From the NCBI GenBank assembly GCA_023423475.1, contig JAFAFN010000306.1:1-8212 (forward strand): DNA of 8,212 bases, read 5' to 3'. The position numbers and the translations under genes are program-made. The stretch is from Actinomycetes bacterium (GTDB taxonomy: Bacteria > Actinomycetota > Acidimicrobiia > Acidimicrobiales > Microtrichaceae). Below are positions 5,692 to 8,212 of this stretch, piece after piece; within the stretch, counting starts at the first letter, position 1; every line of letters starts with the position of its first letter. The notes beneath the pieces were generated by a model that had not been told where the DNA came from, ran no database searches, and saw only the letters and a list, made by a program, of their open reading frames with translations.

Positions 5692-7335
5692 ATGTCTCGT
5701 CGCATTGAGATCGAGCTCACCAGTGAGCGCCCGGATGGAACCTGGACCTGGCGTGCCGCCGGAGCCAAGCAGCCGAAGGGCGAACTCGACGGTTCGTTGC
5801 TCCCCGCTGGCTCCAAGGTCGGAGAGGTCGTGCGTGCCGACGCCGACTTCGCGCTGGACGGGATCGACATCGTCGCCGTCCTGCCCCCGAAGGCCGCCCG
5901 CAAGGAGCCCGAGCTCCTCCAGGTCGTCGGCACCCGTCAGGACGAGCCGCTGATCACGACGCAGCTCGCGCCGAAGGGCAAGGGCGGCGGACGACGTGAC
6001 CGCGGCGACCGTGGTGACCGTGGTGACCGCCCCCGCGGCGACCGTCGCGGTGACAGGGATCGTGGCGACCGTCGCGACGGTCGTTCCGAGCGTGGCGATC
6101 GTCCCCGCGGCCCGCGTCCCGACCCGGTGCCCGAGCGCCCGAAGCCGAAGCGTCTGCGTCCCGGACGAGCGAACCGGTCCGCCGTGCTCGACGAGCTGCC
6201 CGTGGAGCACCGCCCGATCGCCGAGCAGGTGCTGCGTGGCGGCGTTCCCGCCGTGCGAGAGGCGATCGCCAAGCAGAACGAGCAGGCCAAGAAGGAGAAC
6301 CGTCCCGAGATCCCGAGCGACCAGCTCGTGGCCCTCGCCGAGGAGCTCCTCCCCCGCCTCCGCGCCGCGGAGTGGCTCGACAAGGCCCAGTCCGCCCTCG
6401 GCGACATCGACGAGCTCGACCTCCGCGACCTGCGGTCGGTCGTGGTCGCAGCAGATCGCAACACCCGCGACGACGAGTCGAAGGCGCTGCTCGATCAGCT
6501 GCAGACGGGTCTGACCCGTCGCATCGAGGAGGAGCAGACCAACTGGATCGCGGACATCACCGCGAACCTCGATGCCGGCCGGTTCGTCCGCGCGCTGCGC
6601 CTGAGCTCCCGCCCGCCCAAGGCCGGCGCACCGCTGCCGCCCGAGCTGGCGACGCGCCTCATCAACTCGGTGTCCGAGGGCCTGACCCCGACGGTGAACC
6701 AGGACCTGTGGGCCGCTGCGGTCGACGCGCTGGCGTTCTCGCCGGTGCGCAACCAGGTCGAGCCGGCGGGACGCCCCGCCGAGCCCTCCGAGGCGCTCAT
6801 CGAGGCCGTCACCCGTGTCGGTGACCGTCTGCCGAGCATGGTCGCCCTCTTCGGGCTCGATCCGGCGGTCGTCGCCGCTGCGGCGAAGAAGCGCGGACGC
6901 GGTGGCCCCCGTGGCGGTCGCGACAAGGCGAAGGGCCGTGGCAAGGGCGGCGGCCAGAAGGCCGACACCCCGAAGGGTGACGCGCCGAAGGGCGACGCGC
7001 CCAAGCCCGAGAACGAGCAGCAGCCCGAGACCGAGGAGAAGGTCGACGTCGAGATCGTCGGCGACGACGGTCCCGCCAGCGCGACCGTCCCGGTCGAGGC
7101 GGAGATCGCCGTCGAGGCAGCGACCCAGCCGGCAACGGTCGAGGGCGACCTCGAGACCGAAGCCGAGGTCGTGGCCGAGGCCGAGGTCGTGGCCGAGGAC
7201 TCGTCCGCCCCCACGGCGCTCGAGGTCGAGACCGAGGTCGCCGTTGAGGCGCTCGAGGCCGACGTCGCAGCATCCGAGGACGCCGCCGCGATCGATCCGG
7301 ACGCCGACGCTCCTTCCGAGGCCCCTCAGGAGTAG
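5692..7335 (+). CDS. Unrecognised protein with RGD-rich basic linker and acidic tail; possible RNA-binding protein
   Basis: I do not recognise the family. The 547-residue protein has five visible segments. (a) Residues 1-90 look like a small beta-rich domain (MSRRIEIELTSERPDGTWTW ... LDGIDIVAVLPPK). (b) Residues 97-141 are low-complexity and basic, with seven RGD tripeptides alternating Arg with Gly/Asp. (c) Residues 165-395 are predicted mostly helical, without Cys and with few aromatics (W228, W285, W340). (d) Residues 399-434 are rich in Lys/Arg/Gly (KKRGRGGPRGGRDKAKGRGK) and run into PKGDA repeats. (e) Residues 438-547 form an acidic Glu/Val/Ala tail. No signal peptide or membrane helix is seen. 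RG-rich linkers commonly bind RNA, and an acidic tail can modulate such binding, so a cytoplasmic nucleic-acid-binding role is a reasonable inference and no more. Start ATG 5692 is chosen from the TACCGT box. The 3' end overlaps the HAD gene by 10 bp. The codon bias of a genuine gene runs throughout. Confidence 0.8.
   Translation: MSRRIEIELTSERPDGTWTWRAAGAKQPKGELDGSLLPAGSKVGEVVRADADFALDGIDIVAVLPPKAARKEPELLQVVGTRQDEPLITTQLAPKGKGGGRRDRGDRGDRGDRPRGDRRGDRDRGDRRDGRSERGDRPRGPRPDPVPERPKPKRLRPGRANRSAVLDELPVEHRPIAEQVLRGGVPAVREAIAKQNEQAKKENRPEIPSDQLVALAEELLPRLRAAEWLDKAQSALGDIDELDLRDLRSVVVAADRNTRDDESKALLDQLQTGLTRRIEEEQTNWIADITANLDAGRFVRALRLSSRPPKAGAPLPPELATRLINSVSEGLTPTVNQDLWAAAVDALAFSPVRNQVEPAGRPAEPSEALIEAVTRVGDRLPSMVALFGLDPAVVAAAAKKRGRGGPRGGRDKAKGRGKGGGQKADTPKGDAPKGDAPKPENEQQPETEEKVDVEIVGDDGPASATVPVEAEIAVEAATQPATVEGDLETEAEVVAEAEVVAEDSSAPTALEVETEVAVEALEADVAASEDAAAIDPDADAPSEAPQE
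5992..6114 (+). repeat. RGD-rich low-complexity segment (protein-level repeat)
   Basis: Residues 101-141 of the unrecognised protein. RGD starts at residues 104, 107, 110, 115, 119, 124 and 134; the first three are back-to-back 9-bp units (6001-6027), two of them identical CGTGGTGAC. Elsewhere synonymous codons vary (CGC/CGT, GGC/GGT, one rare AGG at residue 122). This suggests an older repeat kept at protein level with a little recent duplication. Confidence 0.8.
7162..7197 (+). repeat. Perfect 18-bp in-frame tandem duplication in the acidic tail
   Basis: GCCGAGGTCGTGGCCGAG occurs twice head-to-tail (7162-7179, 7180-7197), coding AEVVAE twice. The two copies are identical at every base, including wobble positions. 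This points to a recent slippage event and to length tolerance in the acidic tail. Confidence 0.9.
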
Positions 7336-7883
7336 AGGTCGAGCAGTTGCGCCGGCCGGTCGAGCACGATGCCGGTCGGCGCTTCGGCGCGCACCCGCGG
7401 GTTCCATCCGACCCACACCATGTCGCAGCCGACCTCATCGGCACACCGGGCGTCACCGCCGCTGTCGCCCACCATCGCCACCCTCGACGCGTCGAGGCCC
7501 AGCATCTCGATGACCGGCTCGAGTCGCTTGTGCGCCCAGTCGAAGTGATCGGCGAAGACGGCCACCTCCGGGCTCCACGCCAGTCGAGCGAGCTCGGCGA
7601 TGCCCGACTGTGGGTGCTTGTTCGAGCACAGCGCCCAGCGTCCGAGTCGGGGGACGACCTCGGCGACGCCGGGGAACGGCTCGACGACCGTCTCGTCGTA
7701 CGCCTCGGCGTAGGCCTCGAGGGTCAGCCCGAGTCGGTCCAGCTCCTCGCCGATGGCGTGGCCGAACGAGATGCCCTCCCTCGGCACACCGAGCGCCACG
7801 AAGGCAGCGACGAGCGCCTCGTCGGAGTCGACCAGGGTGCCGTCGAAGTCGAAGATGAGGGCGTCGTAGGTGCGGAGGTTCAC
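7326..7883 (-). CDS. HAD-family hydrolase (phosphoglycolate phosphatase-like)
   Basis: This is a 185-residue cytosolic HAD-superfamily phosphatase. Motif I is FDFDGTLVDSD with nucleophile Asp12 and acid Asp14. Motif II is Ser87 in ALCSNK. Motif III is Lys119 in WAHKRLEP. Motif IV is MVGDSGGD with Asp140 and Asp144 for Mg2+. A small helical cap lies between motifs I and II (about 20-70). The layout matches Gph-like phosphatases, although at 185 residues it is shorter than typical Gph (about 220). The substrate is not readable. The frame also opens with a GTG at 7892, but AAGGTGG on the minus strand (7895-7889) is a good ribosome binding site for the GTG at 7883 and overlaps the first GTG, so 7883 is chosen. 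It lies 49 bp downstream of the DUF1697 gene on the same strand and may be cotranscribed with it. Its stop lies inside the 3' end of the RGD-rich gene. Confidence 0.85.
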   Translation of the reverse strand: MNLRTYDALIFDFDGTLVDSDEALVAAFVALGVPREGISFGHAIGEELDRLGLTLEAYAEAYDETVVEPFPGVAEVVPRLGRWALCSNKHPQSGIAELARLAWSPEVAVFADHFDWAHKRLEPVIEMLGLDASRVAMVGDSGGDARCADEVGCDMVWVGWNPRVRAEAPTGIVLDRPAQLLDLYS

Positions 7884-7888
7884 GACGA

Positions 7889-7895
7889 CCACCTT
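7889..7895 (-). promoter_or_regulatory. Ribosome binding site for the HAD hydrolase gene
   Basis: The minus strand reads AAGGTGG, one mismatch from AAGGAGG, with 5 nt to the GTG at 7883. It decides the start against the alternative GTG at 7892, which falls within the site. Confidence 0.5.
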
Positions 7896-7932
7896 GCCAC
7901 GCCGGCCAGTGAGGCCGCGACGGCGAGGCCGC

Positions 7933-8212
7933 TCAGTCCGCGTCGAGCAGGGCGAGCAACTTGGTTGCCGTGGCCCAGCTGCGGATGGTCATCAGCTGGT
8001 ACTCCGAGTGGCCGGTGATCTTGTTCATCCGGCTGGACGTCCTGCGGGCGCTCAGCCGCTCGAAGTAGACCGCTCCCCTGCCCGGCCAGGCGCGGTCGAC
8101 GCCCTCCTTGAGCTCGACGGTGAGCATCGCCTTCGCTGCGGTCAGTGGCGAGCGTAGGAACACGACGTCGGAGTGGTAGGTGTCGGGCTGCGCACCGAAG
8201 CCCTCGGGCGCG
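7933..8212 (-). CDS. DUF1697-family protein, C-terminal part (5' end outside window)
   Basis: The frame is open to the right edge and the last 92 residues are visible; full DUF1697 proteins are about 170-185 residues. The fragment reads PEGFGAQPDTYHSDVVFLRS, then LTAAKAMLTVELKEGVDRAW. These match the family's 'PxGF...Y.xDVxFLR' and 'EGVD' features. It goes on through GRGAVYFERLSARRTSSRMNK to the end motif YQLMTIRSWATATKLLALL, which corresponds to the common 'TTRNWNTVTKL' of DUF1697. Here Arg-Ser-Trp-Ala replaces the more usual Arg-Asn-Trp-Asn. The GTG at 8163 sits inside the conserved domain and is not the start. The biochemical role of the family is unknown to me. It probably heads a transcript with the HAD gene 49 bp downstream. 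Confidence 0.8.
   Translation of the reverse strand, partial: APEGFGAQPDTYHSDVVFLRSPLTAAKAMLTVELKEGVDRAWPGRGAVYFERLSARRTSSRMNKITGHSEYQLMTIRSWATATKLLALLDAD

Noticed and set aside
5992..6060. CRISPR-like array suggested by the short regular repeats.
   Set aside because: The units are 9-bp in-frame codon repeats inside a gene, with no spacers and no cas genes nearby.
5992..6114. RGD tripeptides as integrin-binding adhesion motifs.
   Set aside because: There is no signal peptide or surface anchor. The motifs sit in an Arg-dense low-complexity tract, better read as an RG-type linker.
5524..7416. Minus-strand open frame of 630 codons opposite the RGD-rich gene.
   Set aside because: It is a shadow of the GC-rich third-codon bias. 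The product is Leu/Gly/Arg low complexity without a recognisable domain, and it overlaps three supported genes.

Overview
The window is GC-rich, with strongly G/C-ending codons, and carries a mycothione reductase. Mycothiol is confined to Actinomycetota, so the host is an actinobacterium. A deep-branching lineage such as Acidimicrobiia (Ilumatobacter-like) is a plausible but unproven guess. Coding density is high: eight protein genes and no intergenic gap above about 100 bp. I saw no tRNA, rRNA, CRISPR array, transposase or phage gene.

Layout, left to right. (1) The 3' part of a GT61-family glycosyltransferase (+) runs in from the left edge and converges on (2) a two-gene minus-strand acyl-CoA dehydrogenase unit. 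In that unit the upstream gene (1922-3100) resembles FadE26/ChsE4 and the downstream gene (747-1853) resembles FadE27/ChsE5; together they would form a two-subunit dehydrogenase of the sterol side-chain type. (3) Mycothione reductase (3188-4618, +) is divergent from that unit. The 87-bp shared spacer holds a perfect match to the KstR operator pattern TnnAACnnGTTnnA, overlapping a -10-like box for the dehydrogenases. (4) An extended-SDR NAD-dependent epimerase/dehydratase (4691-5605, -) converges on mycothione reductase. (5) A 547-residue protein of unrecognised family (5692-7335, +) is divergent from the epimerase. It has an Arg-Gly-Asp-rich basic linker, a helical middle, a second Lys/Arg/Gly-rich linker and a long acidic tail. 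(6) A HAD-family phosphatase (7326-7883, -) overlaps it tail-to-tail by 10 bp and lies downstream of (7) the C-terminal part of a DUF1697 protein (-) that runs off the right edge.

The dehydrogenase pair and the operator point to steroid side-chain catabolism under KstR-type control. Mycothione reductase supplies thiol redox housekeeping and may be next door by chance. Three genes (mycothione reductase, epimerase, RGD-rich protein) have a TAnnnT -10-like box 6-9 nt before the start codon and no Shine-Dalgarno sequence, as expected for leaderless mRNAs. The FadE27-like and HAD genes have clear ribosome binding sites instead. The least explained object is the RGD-rich/acidic-tailed protein, a candidate nucleic-acid-binding protein.
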